Below, piece after piece: positions 9,873 through 17,374 of a stretch of 64,000 nucleotides of DNA. A model generated the notes under the pieces. The model was not told the origin of the DNA and did not search any database. It saw only the letters and a list, made by a program, of their open reading frames with translations. The position numbers and the translations under genes are program-made. Source of the stretch: Pinibacter soli (GTDB lineage: Bacteria > Bacteroidota > Bacteroidia > Chitinophagales > Chitinophagaceae); the NCBI RefSeq assembly GCF_029961145.1, contig NZ_JASBRG010000007.1:786155-850154 (forward strand). Reading direction: 5' to 3'. The first letter of the stretch is position 1, and each line of letters begins with the position of its first letter.

Positions 9873-10187
9873 ATGCTCAATCGCACATTTGCTATAATTA
9901 TATTATCTGGGGGATGCCATTCAAATAGTGTCAACAAACTTAAATATTGAAGTTCCGGTTGACGTTCAAGATTTGATCAAAAAAGTCGAAAATTTGGGAA
10001 ACCAAAGGCCTGGTACACCAGTTCGATCGATCACAAAAATGGTGTAATTATAATTTATAGTACCAATAAAGATGAAATAGTTGCAAGTAGCAAAAAAGGA
10101 AATATTAGCTTACCACCAGTTTCATTTTTGCGATCGAAATGCGAAAACCTTCTAAGGTTAGCAACCGACCTAAATCAGACTAAATAA
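9873..10187 (+). pseudogene. small lipoprotein gene broken by compensating frameshifts
   Basis: ATG 9873 opens a lipoprotein leader (MLNRTFAIIILSGGC, lipobox-like SGGC) that stops at 9948. Protein-like sequence continues in the next frame (LNIEVPVDVQDLIKKVENLG, about 9940-10005), then returns to the first frame (KAWYTSSIDHKNGVIIIY, about 10005-10187) and ends at TAA 10185. Leader and tail are in the same frame and only the middle is shifted, which suggests one insertion and one deletion. The joined product would be about 100 residues. No family was recognised. Sequencing error is possible, but two shifts within 60 bases make decay more likely. Confidence 0.5.
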
Positions 10188-10301
10188 AAATGAACCTCAA
10201 TACCAATTCCAATCGATCGGACCTTCAATTAAAAATCCTCTATAAACAAAAATGTATCAGGTGACTGGTGTTACTAATGACTTTATATTTACATCACCAT
10301 T

Positions 10302-11000
10302 ATGATAGATTTATCTCACGCTAACAACCAAATTCATTGTGTCGCAAATTTTGAAGACTTTTTGTCTACACCATTTAATGGAGAGATTAATGCGATTTGC
10401 TGGACACGTGAGCTAACAGGTGATTTTTCTGAAATCGTAAAAAAGGTAAAGCTACGTGGGAATATAACTGCAATAGAACAAGACGAACTTTATGAGCTTC
10501 AGTTGAGTGAGCAAGGGCAACTTGCCCGTGAAATCCTCTTGAATGATTTAAAGGTATTGGAAGCTCATGGCGCGTCGCCAATCCTTAACGTGATCAGCCA
10601 TTATGATCAGGATGATACTTATCCGTTTTTTCCAACGGATGTTTATTCATTTCATGTGGACCGCTCTCCTATTCCAACTGATACCATTCTATGCACTTAC
10701 CATGGCGATTCAAGTGAAATATTGCCAAATTCACAGGGGATACAGAAGATACTTATTCCGGAAATACGCGATGACCTAAAAAAGATATATCATGGCCCAG
10801 AAGAGGGTTTTGAATCATTCTTAAGTGAACATTTCTTTGATTTACACTATCAGGCCAAACCGGATGCACGTCCAATAAGCTTAGGTCTTGGCCACCTATG
10901 GAGGTTGGCGATTGATCATCCTGAAAGTAAAGTCCCTCCCTGTCTTCACCGTGCACCAAAGGAAAAATCCGGACAGCCTAGGTTGTTGCTGATCTGCTAA
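10302..11000 (+). CDS. DUF1826-like protein, possible 2-oxoglutarate/iron dioxygenase fold
   Basis: A 232-residue cytosolic protein without leader or membrane segment. The order of motifs resembles DUF1826 proteins: FHVDRSP, then CTYHGDSSEILPN, then a C-terminal CLHRAPKEKSGQPRLLL. A His-x-Asp followed much later by His and, some ten residues on, Arg is also the metal- and 2-oxoglutarate-binding layout of double-stranded beta-helix dioxygenases, so an oxygenase function can be inferred but not shown. The C-terminus stops at LLIC, perhaps a few residues short for the family. It stands alone between two broken genes, and its function is not known. Confidence 0.55.
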   Translation: MIDLSHANNQIHCVANFEDFLSTPFNGEINAICWTRELTGDFSEIVKKVKLRGNITAIEQDELYELQLSEQGQLAREILLNDLKVLEAHGASPILNVISHYDQDDTYPFFPTDVYSFHVDRSPIPTDTILCTYHGDSSEILPNSQGIQKILIPEIRDDLKKIYHGPEEGFESFLSEHFFDLHYQAKPDARPISLGLGHLWRLAIDHPESKVPPCLHRAPKEKSGQPRLLLIC

Positions 11001-11411
11001 AAAAATTTGCAATTATTGCAACTAACGCAAAGAACTTTTGCAAATCTCCTGTAAAACGGAAATAATTAGTTGAGGATTTTCAATTTTCACTTCCAGCTGC
11101 GTGCAACTTTCAAAGAATTTGCAATAACGGCACTTTTCAAAAAGTCGCAGGCACGAATCAATTAGCACAAGGCTTGCTGGAGTATTATTTTTGAATTGTA
11201 CAAGATCAATAATCAAATATCAAGTAAACAGCTATCTGGTTTATCAAACTTTTAAAATGGGAAATTATATGGGCAATGTACCTGATCAACATAGGATTCG
11301 CGCTGTGACAATTGTTTTTGCAATGCACTCCTATGGAAAATAGATACATGGAGAAAAATTGCAGGGTCACTCTCTTACACTGGTAACGAACTGTGAGCAT
11401 TGCTGAAACAT
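11001..11411. other. 411-bp region without a convincing gene
   Basis: Two short minus-strand frames (11022-11216 and 11206-11400) are open, but they overlap each other and show no leader, conserved motif or coding-like periodicity. No terminator or repeat stands out. The stretch is probably decayed DNA, since broken genes lie close on both sides. Confidence 0.4.
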
Positions 11412-11983
11412 TTAGTGCATAAGCGCACTTTTCCTGGCGGTGATCTTTTCCTTAATTATATTGAAGAACCGGCTCCGTTCTTTTTCTCCTACTTCGCTGA
11501 TGAGTGTAGACTTTTTAATAATGTTTTGAAAATGCTACCACGTGTACTCACAAAAAGAAACGTCTTTGGTAAGCAGGTATTTAAAAATGCTATGGTTGAG
11601 GTAGGCAATTTTAGTATCACCTAACAGTGCCAGTATGGTATTATCGCCAGAATAAACTCATTCACATACATTTTGTATGGAACATTCAAGGTTCTTGTGC
11701 TTTCCGGAATGTAATCCATTGTTTTTTCAAGGCTTTCAATGTTCCAAATTTCCTGCGACGGCAATTGGCTGTAAGCCTCTGCCAGCTTGTGGCCAGTTTG
11801 CCTTATTTCGTCAGTAATGTGTTCAGATATTTTAAATTGTTTGTTGGCATATTCCGGATAGTTTAAAATACTGCGCATCCAGAAATACGATTTAAATGCA
11901 GCCAGTTCAGGAAAAATAAAATGATAAAATATAGGAATGTCTTTATTCAGGTACAACATTTCCCTTTTATTGAATAAATTCAT
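11412..11983 (-). pseudogene. unrecognised gene with a frameshift and an internal stop
   Basis: From ATG 11983 a frame reads MNLFNKREMLYLNKDIPIFY and continues for about 110 codons, ending in an unnatural PYWHC tail at 11621. Near 11645 the protein-like reading moves to the adjacent frame (DNTILALLGDTKIAYLNHSI and onwards). It then meets a TAG at 11535-11537 after CEYTW and continues in the same frame (HFQNIIKKSTLISEVGEKER, then to LMH) to a stop at 11412. Restored, the protein would be about 190 residues, mostly helical, cytosolic and rich in Lys and aromatic residues. No family was recognised. The 74-codon plus-strand frame at 11400-11624 is its antisense. Confidence 0.5.
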
Positions 11984-12087
11984 GTACTGCACATTTTGTA
12001 AAACACTGCGCAGGTATAACTGGCAGCACTAATTTCACTCAATTTATCCCAATTATGTATTTGTCAACCCCTAAACCTTTAATAGAT

Positions 12088-12525
12088 ATGACACATAACC
12101 TTTTAATTATTGCGATTATCACCACACTTTTTTCTTGCTCTAAACCTGGCGGCGATGCTTTCAATAAGGAGTATCTCACCAACGGGAAATGGAAATTGAC
12201 AGCGTTGCAAACGGACTATAACAAAGATGGCTTTTATGAAGAAGATACCTACTCGATGTATGCACCCTGCCAGAAAGATAATATCTACACTTTTCAGGCA
12301 GACGGGACATTGATCGCGGACGAGGGGCCTGTGAAATGCTCCAGCGGCGATCCTCAGTCCTTAACCTCAACCTGGAGCTTTACAGACAATCAAACCCGGA
12401 TTCGCCTTAGTGGTATAAATTATCAGATTGAAGAACTGACACCTACTACTTTTAGAGTGAAGGGTAGAATGTCCTACAATTATATTTACACGATAGATGA
12501 GGAACTAACTTATACCAAACAATAA
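12088..12525 (+). CDS. lipocalin-like small lipoprotein
   Basis: The preferred start is ATG 12088, which places a compact lipoprotein leader (MTHNLLIIAIITTLFSC) at the N-terminus; the frame is open from 12055. The 145-residue precursor has the pattern of Bacteroidota lipocalin-like lipoproteins: LTNGKWKLTALQTDYNKDG near the N-terminus, then alternating strands with YTFQADGTLIAD and STWSFTDNQTRIRL, and a C-terminal TFRVKGR strand. Such proteins are small beta-barrels anchored in the outer membrane, generally of unknown ligand. It stands alone, with broken genes on the left and a convergent small frame on the right. Confidence 0.7.
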   Translation: MTHNLLIIAIITTLFSCSKPGGDAFNKEYLTNGKWKLTALQTDYNKDGFYEEDTYSMYAPCQKDNIYTFQADGTLIADEGPVKCSSGDPQSLTSTWSFTDNQTRIRLSGINYQIEELTPTTFRVKGRMSYNYIYTIDEELTYTKQ

Positions 12526-12659
12526 TCCAGGGAATAATTTCTGTACCACCGCTCTATTCCCAGATAACCAATGTTTAACTCATCATTTGCATATAAGGTA
12601 TTGCACAGTGATAAAATCACGCACAGCACAAAACAAACAATCTTTTTCAAGGCAATCAT
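12510..12659 (-). CDS. possible small secreted peptide or truncated gene (49 aa)
   Basis: ATG 12659 gives a strong signal-peptide-like start (ALKKIVCFVLCVILSLC, then NTLYA) followed by only about 25 residues (NDELNIGYLGIERWYRNYSL) to a stop at 12510. It overlaps the end of the lipocalin-like gene by 16 bases, tail to tail. The leader is good but the mature part is too short to assign. It may be the remaining 5' end of a deleted gene, like the remnant at 1939-2163, or a chance frame. Confidence 0.3.
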   Translation of the reverse strand: MIALKKIVCFVLCVILSLCNTLYANDELNIGYLGIERWYRNYSLDYCLV

Positions 12660-12952
12660 TGAAGCTAATATTAACAGTTAACTCGATTCAAAATAAACTC
12701 AGGAATTGTACGAAATTCAAGTTTTTGAATTGAAATCAGTGTATTCTCTCCCAACAAGTTAGATTTCGCTACTGCTGTACGATCGCAGTACTAATATCAA
12801 AAATACTTGTCCTGCAAATTACAATAAGGGGGTGAATTCGGATTTAAAGAGGGCAAATTCATAATTTTTCCCTGCCATTTATCCTCAAATGACGCCTGAC
12901 TAGAAGCAGTTCGGCTTACAATAACTGATTTACAACATTTTTTAAAACTTAC
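12660..12952. other. intergenic DNA, nothing recognised
   Basis: AT-rich sequence with no leader, no conserved reading frame and no strong hairpin on either strand. It ends at the terminator at 12953-12980. Confidence 0.5.
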
Positions 12953-12980
12953 AAAAAAGGGAGGCCGAAGCTCCCTTTTT
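12953..12980. terminator. bidirectional intrinsic terminator
   Basis: The sequence AAAAAAGGGAG, a 6-7 base loop and CTCCCTTTTT forms an A-stem-T hairpin that can act in both directions. It lies to the left of the nifJ terminator and would stop any read-through from either side. Confidence 0.65.
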
Positions 12981-13044
12981 ATTCAACTATTCAGATTGAA
13001 ATGAAATATTTATCTATTCTTTGATGGCAACCACTAATATAAAA

Positions 13045-13070
13045 GCCAGGCGAATTATGCTCCGCCTGGC
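13045..13070 (-). terminator. intrinsic terminator of nifJ
   Basis: Perfect 8-bp arms (GCCAGGCG at 13045-13052 and CGCCTGGC at 13063-13070) enclose a 10-base loop. Read on the minus strand the stem is followed by TTTTATATT. It begins 22 bases after the nifJ stop. Confidence 0.7.
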
Positions 13071-13091
13071 CTATATAATTATACTTGTATT

Positions 13092-16000
13092 TTACAAAGC
13101 TTTGAGTGCTTCAATCTTTTCCCAGCGACTTTGCAGGGCAGCTTTCGCCGCATCAAATACTTCTTCAGCTTTTTCCGGAGAACTGTTTCTAACCACGTTA
13201 AAACGGTTTTCGTTATACAGGAAGTTGTCCAGCGTAACGCTTGGCTCCTTGCTGTCCAGCACAAATCTTTGTCCTTTTTCTTTCAGAGGATTGTAACGGA
13301 ACAAAGGCCAGTAACCCGTTTTAACAGCCAAACTTTGTTGTTCAACACCGTGGCTCATATCATAGCCGTGTGCGATGCAATGGCTATAAGCAATGATGAT
13401 GGAAGGTCCCGGATATGCTTCAGCTTCCAATATGGTTTTTAATGCATGCACATCATTTGCACCCATGGCAATTTCAGCAACATAAGCTGTACCATGCGCT
13501 ATAGCTTGCATCGCCAAGTCCTTTTTACCTGTTGTTTTTCCTTTGATGGAAAACTTGGCACTCGCTCCTATAGGTGTTGATTTTGATTTTTGGCCTCCCG
13601 TGTTGGAATAAACTTCTGTGTCCATCACCAGAATATTTACATTTTCGCCGGTAGACAAAACATGGTCCAAACCGCTGAAGCCAATGTCGTATGCCCATCC
13701 GTCACCACCTATGATCCATAAAGATTTGCGCTGCAAAAAGTCGGCAATGTGCAGTAATTGAGTTGCCAAAGGATTTGAAAGCGTTCTTAAACGACCCTTC
13801 AGTTCATTTACATCTTTACGTTGTTGTATCAATTCTGTTTCCTGGCTTTCAGGGTTATTTAGAATAGCATTGGCCAGTTCTTCACCCACCTCGGAAGCTA
13901 GTTGACCCAACATATATCTGCCAAAATCTCTTTTTTGATCGGCGGCCAGTTTAATACCCAATCCGAACTCGGCATTGTCTTCAAACAATGAGTTGGCCCA
14001 GGCTGGTCCACAACCCTCACTGTTTTTAGCCCAGGGCGTGGTAGGCAAGTTACCTCCATAAATGGAAGAACAACCTGTGGCATTGGCAACCATCATGCGA
14101 TCACCAAATAATTGTGTCAGCAGTTTCAGGTAAGGCGTTTCACCGCATCCGCTACAGGCTCCGGAAAATTCAAATAATGGCTCCAATAGTTGTGAGCCTT
14201 TCACTGTATTGCGATTAACCCTTGTTCTGTCAATATCCGGTAGGGAAAGGAAGAACTCCCAGTTTTTCTTTTCTGTTTTTCTCAGCGGAATCACGTCTTG
14301 CATGTTTATCGCTTTGTGTCCTGGTTGTGTTTTGCTTTCTACAGGACATACTTCGTAACATAAGTTACAACCAGTACAGTCTTCAACAGAAACCTGCAAT
14401 GTATAAGCTTCCTGGTCCTTTAAGAACTCCTTACCTATTGGTGCCACGTGTTTAAAGAAATCAGGGGCATCTTTAAGCAACCCTTTATCGTATACTTTAG
14501 GACGAATGGCTGCATGAGGACATACAAAAAAACATTTGCCACACTGCGAGCAAAGCGATGCATCCCACACAGGCACCACGTCCGCAATATTTCTTTTTTC
14601 AATCTTGGTAGTAGCTGATGGATAAGTACCATCAGCCGGGAATGAACTTACCGGCAGTTCATCTCCCTCCCCTGCAATAACTTTTGTAAGAATCTTCTTT
14701 ACAAAATCAGAAGCATTTTCTACGGCAAGGCCCTCTAATGCTTTGTTACCCGGTGTATAACTGCTATAGTCAAGTTCAAAAAGATTCGCCAGCGTTTTAT
14801 CTATGGCTTCAAAATTTTTCTGCACTACAGCCTCACCCTTACGGCCATATGATTTTCTTATGCTCTTTTTAATATAATCAATGGCATCACTCTTAGGCAT
14901 TATATTGCTGATAGCAAAGAAGCAGGTTTGCAGGATAGAATTAATGCGTGATCCCATGCCTGTTTCCTTTGCCACTTTCGAGGCGTTGATGACATAGAAT
15001 TTCAAATTCTTTGCTATTATTTCTTCCTGTACTTTCTGTGGCAATTGGTTCCACGTTTCCTCACTTTTATCATAAGGCGAATTAAGCAGGAATGTAGCTC
15101 CATCTTCAGCGTCTTTTAGTATATCATATTTATCAAGGAAATGAAAATGATGGCAGGCAATAAAATTTGCAGAGTTAATAAGATAAGTTGATTGAATTGG
15201 TTTATCGCTGAAGCGAAGATGTGATGTTGTTAGAGAGCCAGACTTTTTAGAATCATATACAAAGTAGCCCTGCACATGATTGTCGGTTACATCGCCAATG
15301 ATTTTGATCGTATTCTTATTGGCACTAACGGTACCATCTGCGCCGAGCCCAAAGAATAATCCGCGGAAGATATGCTGACTTTCCAGTGAGAATTTTTGAT
15401 CATAATCAAGGCTGGTGAAAGTTACATCATCGTTAATGCCAACGGTAAACTGCTTTTTGGGTTTTTGCTTATCAAGCTCATCAAAAATACTTTTCACCAT
15501 GCCAGGGCTAAACTCTTTTGAACCTAACCCGTAGCGGCCACCGATAATCACAGGCGTACCATGCTCCCATTCCGCATGTACAGCATTTACCACGTCCATG
15601 AACAGCGGTTCTCCAATGGCTCCATTCTCTTTACAACGATCGAGCACGGCAATCTTTTTAACGGTTGCGGGCAATGCATGTAAAAAATGTTTTACCGAGA
15701 AAGGACGGTAAAGATGCACTTGCAGATAGCCTACTTTTTTACCCTTATTGTTCAGGTAATTCACTGTCTCTTCTACAGCACCGGATCCTGAACCCATAAT
15801 GATAATGACGCTTTCCGCTTGTGGGTCACCGTAATATTCAAACAACTTATAAGAGCGACCTGTAAGTGACGCAAACTTGTTCATCGTTTCTTCTACTATG
15901 CCGGGCACATTCCAGTAGTATTGGTTTGCAGCTTCCCTGCCCTGGAAGAACACATCGGGATTTTGTGCAGTGCCTCTTATAAAGGGATTAGAAGGATTCA

Positions 16001-16664
16001 GCGAACGGTTCCTGTGCCTTATTACATCTTCTTCGTTTATCATTTTCCGGATGATATCATCAGCAAGGATTTCCACTTCATTAATTTCGTGAGAAGTGCG
16101 GAAGCCATCGAATATATTTAAAAAAGGAACGGTCGAATGCAAAGATGCTGCTGTAGCAATCATGGCCATATCATGCGCCTGTTGCGGGTTTGCACCAAAT
16201 AACTGTGCGAAGCCTGTAGAACGGACAGCCATCACATCGCTATGATCTCCAAAGATGGACAAAGCATGTGTGGCCAATGCTCTTGCCGCAATATGAAAAA
16301 CTGTTGGAGTTAATTCTCCTGCAATTTTAAACATATTTGGGATCATTAATAATAAGCCTTGCGAGCAGGTAAATGTTGTGGCCAACGCTCCTCCCTGCAA
16401 AGCGCCATGCAGCGCACCGGCGGCGCCTGCCTCACTTTGCATTTCAATAACTTTCGGCACCTGTCCATAAATGTTGGTACGGCCATCACTGCTCCATTCG
16501 TCGCTCCATTCCCCCATAGCAGACGAGGGAGTAATAGGATAAATGGCACATACCTCGCTGCACTTGTAGGCAATATAAGCGGCAGCTTCGTTGCCATCTA
16601 TTGTAGATAATGTCTTCTTTGATGATAAAGTCTCAACTTCCTGAGATTCTAAATTTGGCTGCAT
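13092..16664 (-). CDS. nifJ: pyruvate:ferredoxin (flavodoxin) oxidoreductase
   Basis: A 1190-residue single-chain enzyme of normal family length that converts pyruvate and CoA to acetyl-CoA and CO2 while reducing ferredoxin. The order of domains is classical: N-terminal pyrimidine-binding region with YPITPSSAMGEWSDEW and the FTCSQGLLLM stretch; the PFOR II and gamma regions in the middle; two 4Fe-4S motifs CSQCGKCFFVCP (about residue 704) and CTGCNLCYEVCP (about 760); then the C-terminal TPP domain with ACSGCGETPY and GGDGWAYDIGFSGLDH (about 985). The start at 16664 leaves about 17 extra residues before the conserved TIDGNEAAAYIAY. It is divergent from ferredoxin and korAB. This may be the cell's route from pyruvate to acetyl-CoA in place of pyruvate dehydrogenase. 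Confidence 0.97.
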   Translation of the reverse strand: MQPNLESQEVETLSSKKTLSTIDGNEAAAYIAYKCSEVCAIYPITPSSAMGEWSDEWSSDGRTNIYGQVPKVIEMQSEAGAAGALHGALQGGALATTFTCSQGLLLMIPNMFKIAGELTPTVFHIAARALATHALSIFGDHSDVMAVRSTGFAQLFGANPQQAHDMAMIATAASLHSTVPFLNIFDGFRTSHEINEVEILADDIIRKMINEEDVIRHRNRSLNPSNPFIRGTAQNPDVFFQGREAANQYYWNVPGIVEETMNKFASLTGRSYKLFEYYGDPQAESVIIIMGSGSGAVEETVNYLNNKGKKVGYLQVHLYRPFSVKHFLHALPATVKKIAVLDRCKENGAIGEPLFMDVVNAVHAEWEHGTPVIIGGRYGLGSKEFSPGMVKSIFDELDKQKPKKQFTVGINDDVTFTSLDYDQKFSLESQHIFRGLFFGLGADGTVSANKNTIKIIGDVTDNHVQGYFVYDSKKSGSLTTSHLRFSDKPIQSTYLINSANFIACHHFHFLDKYDILKDAEDGATFLLNSPYDKSEETWNQLPQKVQEEIIAKNLKFYVINASKVAKETGMGSRINSILQTCFFAISNIMPKSDAIDYIKKSIRKSYGRKGEAVVQKNFEAIDKTLANLFELDYSSYTPGNKALEGLAVENASDFVKKILTKVIAGEGDELPVSSFPADGTYPSATTKIEKRNIADVVPVWDASLCSQCGKCFFVCPHAAIRPKVYDKGLLKDAPDFFKHVAPIGKEFLKDQEAYTLQVSVEDCTGCNLCYEVCPVESKTQPGHKAINMQDVIPLRKTEKKNWEFFLSLPDIDRTRVNRNTVKGSQLLEPLFEFSGACSGCGETPYLKLLTQLFGDRMMVANATGCSSIYGGNLPTTPWAKNSEGCGPAWANSLFEDNAEFGLGIKLAADQKRDFGRYMLGQLASEVGEELANAILNNPESQETELIQQRKDVNELKGRLRTLSNPLATQLLHIADFLQRKSLWIIGGDGWAYDIGFSGLDHVLSTGENVNILVMDTEVYSNTGGQKSKSTPIGASAKFSIKGKTTGKKDLAMQAIAHGTAYVAEIAMGANDVHALKTILEAEAYPGPSIIIAYSHCIAHGYDMSHGVEQQSLAVKTGYWPLFRYNPLKEKGQRFVLDSKEPSVTLDNFLYNENRFNVVRNSSPEKAEEVFDAAKAALQSRWEKIEALKAL

Positions 16665-16821
16665 ATCGATTGTAATTTGAATCAGCCAAGCTATTTAAGA
16701 TTAAAAGTTTAGACGTTGACAAATATCAGCGAAAAACAAAATTTTCGTCAATAATTGGGTCCGAAAATACTGGTTCCTTTATTGAGCAAAAAAATAACCA
16801 CTCTTAAAAACATCTTTTTTT
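16665..16821. promoter_or_regulatory. divergent promoter region between nifJ and the ferredoxin gene
   Basis: A 157-bp AT-rich gap separates two head-to-head genes of the same ferredoxin pathway and must hold both promoters. No exact TAnnTTTG box was found on either strand, so the -7 elements cannot be placed. The arrangement allows one regulator to control both sides. Confidence 0.45.
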
Positions 16822-17169
16822 ATGGCTATTAAAATAACTGACGATTGCATCAACTGCGGAGCCTGCGAACCTGAATGTCCTAACAATGCTATTTATGAAG
16901 CAGGTGTTGAATGGGCCATTGCTGATGGAACAACAATAAAAGGCAGCTACCTTCTTAAGAATGGAACAACAGTAAATGTGGATGATCAGCAGACTCCAAT
17001 TTCTTCTGACACTTATTATATAGTACCTGATAAATGTACAGAATGCCAGGGATTCCATGAAGAACCACAATGTGCTTCCGTTTGCCCTGTAGATTGTTGC
17101 GTATCCGACGAAAGCTATACAGAAACGGTAGAGCAATTGCTGGCAAAGAAAGAATTACTGCATGCTTAG
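16822..17169 (+). CDS. 2[4Fe-4S] ferredoxin (YfhL/Fdx type)
   Basis: A 115-residue ferredoxin with two cluster motifs: CINCGACEPECP (Cys 9, 12, 15, 19) and, after a longer insertion, CTECQGFHEEPQCASVCP. The uneven second motif (C-x2-C-x8-C-x3-C) and the 30-residue C-terminal tail are typical of the YfhL and Allochromatium-type ferredoxins, which have low reduction potentials. It lies between nifJ and korAB, two enzymes that reduce ferredoxin, and upstream of a complex I cluster without the NADH module. It is therefore the likely electron shuttle between them; this is inference from context. Confidence 0.92.
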   Translation: MAIKITDDCINCGACEPECPNNAIYEAGVEWAIADGTTIKGSYLLKNGTTVNVDDQQTPISSDTYYIVPDKCTECQGFHEEPQCASVCPVDCCVSDESYTETVEQLLAKKELLHA

Positions 17170-17191
17170 TGTTAAGTAAAAAATAAAAACG
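17167..17191 (+). repeat. 25-bp element starting at the ferredoxin stop codon (copy 1)
   Basis: The sequence begins TAGTGTTAAGTAAAAAAT and ends AACG. It recurs almost unchanged at 30768-30792, where it also begins exactly at a TAG stop, that of nuoN. See the finding on this pair. Confidence 0.5.
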
Positions 17192-17308
17192 CTACAAGTA
17201 TCAGTTGCTTTTTGCCCGACTCAAAAACAAGAGATTCAGTCTATACGTGACCGTTAGACAATTCTCGAGCCATGTGAATCCATAGTTTCCAGCTCTCTTC
17301 TTGAGAGG

Positions 17309-17342
17309 CCATCCCGTCCGAAAGGATATTCGGACGGGATGG
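17309..17342. repeat. perfect 14-bp inverted repeat before korA
   Basis: Arms CCATCCCGTCCGAA (17309-17322) and TTCGGACGGGATGG (17329-17342) enclose a 6-base loop. The stem is GC-rich within AT-rich surroundings and has no T-tract. It covers the upstream ATG at 17339 and so argues that korA starts at 17375. It may be a regulatory hairpin, a processing site between ferredoxin and korA, or a dispersed palindrome. Confidence 0.6.
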
Positions 17343-17374
17343 TAAAGCCTTCAAATAATTCAAACGATTGCCAT

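Noticed and set aside
9677-9937. 86-codon minus-strand frame
   Set aside because: No leader, motif or coding-like composition, and it overlaps the lipoprotein leader on the plus strand.
11022-11400. Two 64-codon minus-strand frames (11022-11216 and 11206-11400)
   Set aside because: They overlap each other and show no recognisable pattern. A Cys-rich stretch in the first looked like a zinc site but has no regular spacing.
11400-11624. 74-codon plus-strand frame
   Set aside because: It is the antisense of the broken gene at 11412-11983, whose minus-strand reading is far more protein-like.
17339-17374. ATG 17339 as the korA start
   Set aside because: It lies inside the stem of the perfect hairpin, and the added residues (MVKPSNNSNDCH) are not KorA-like. 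ATG 17375 is preferred.
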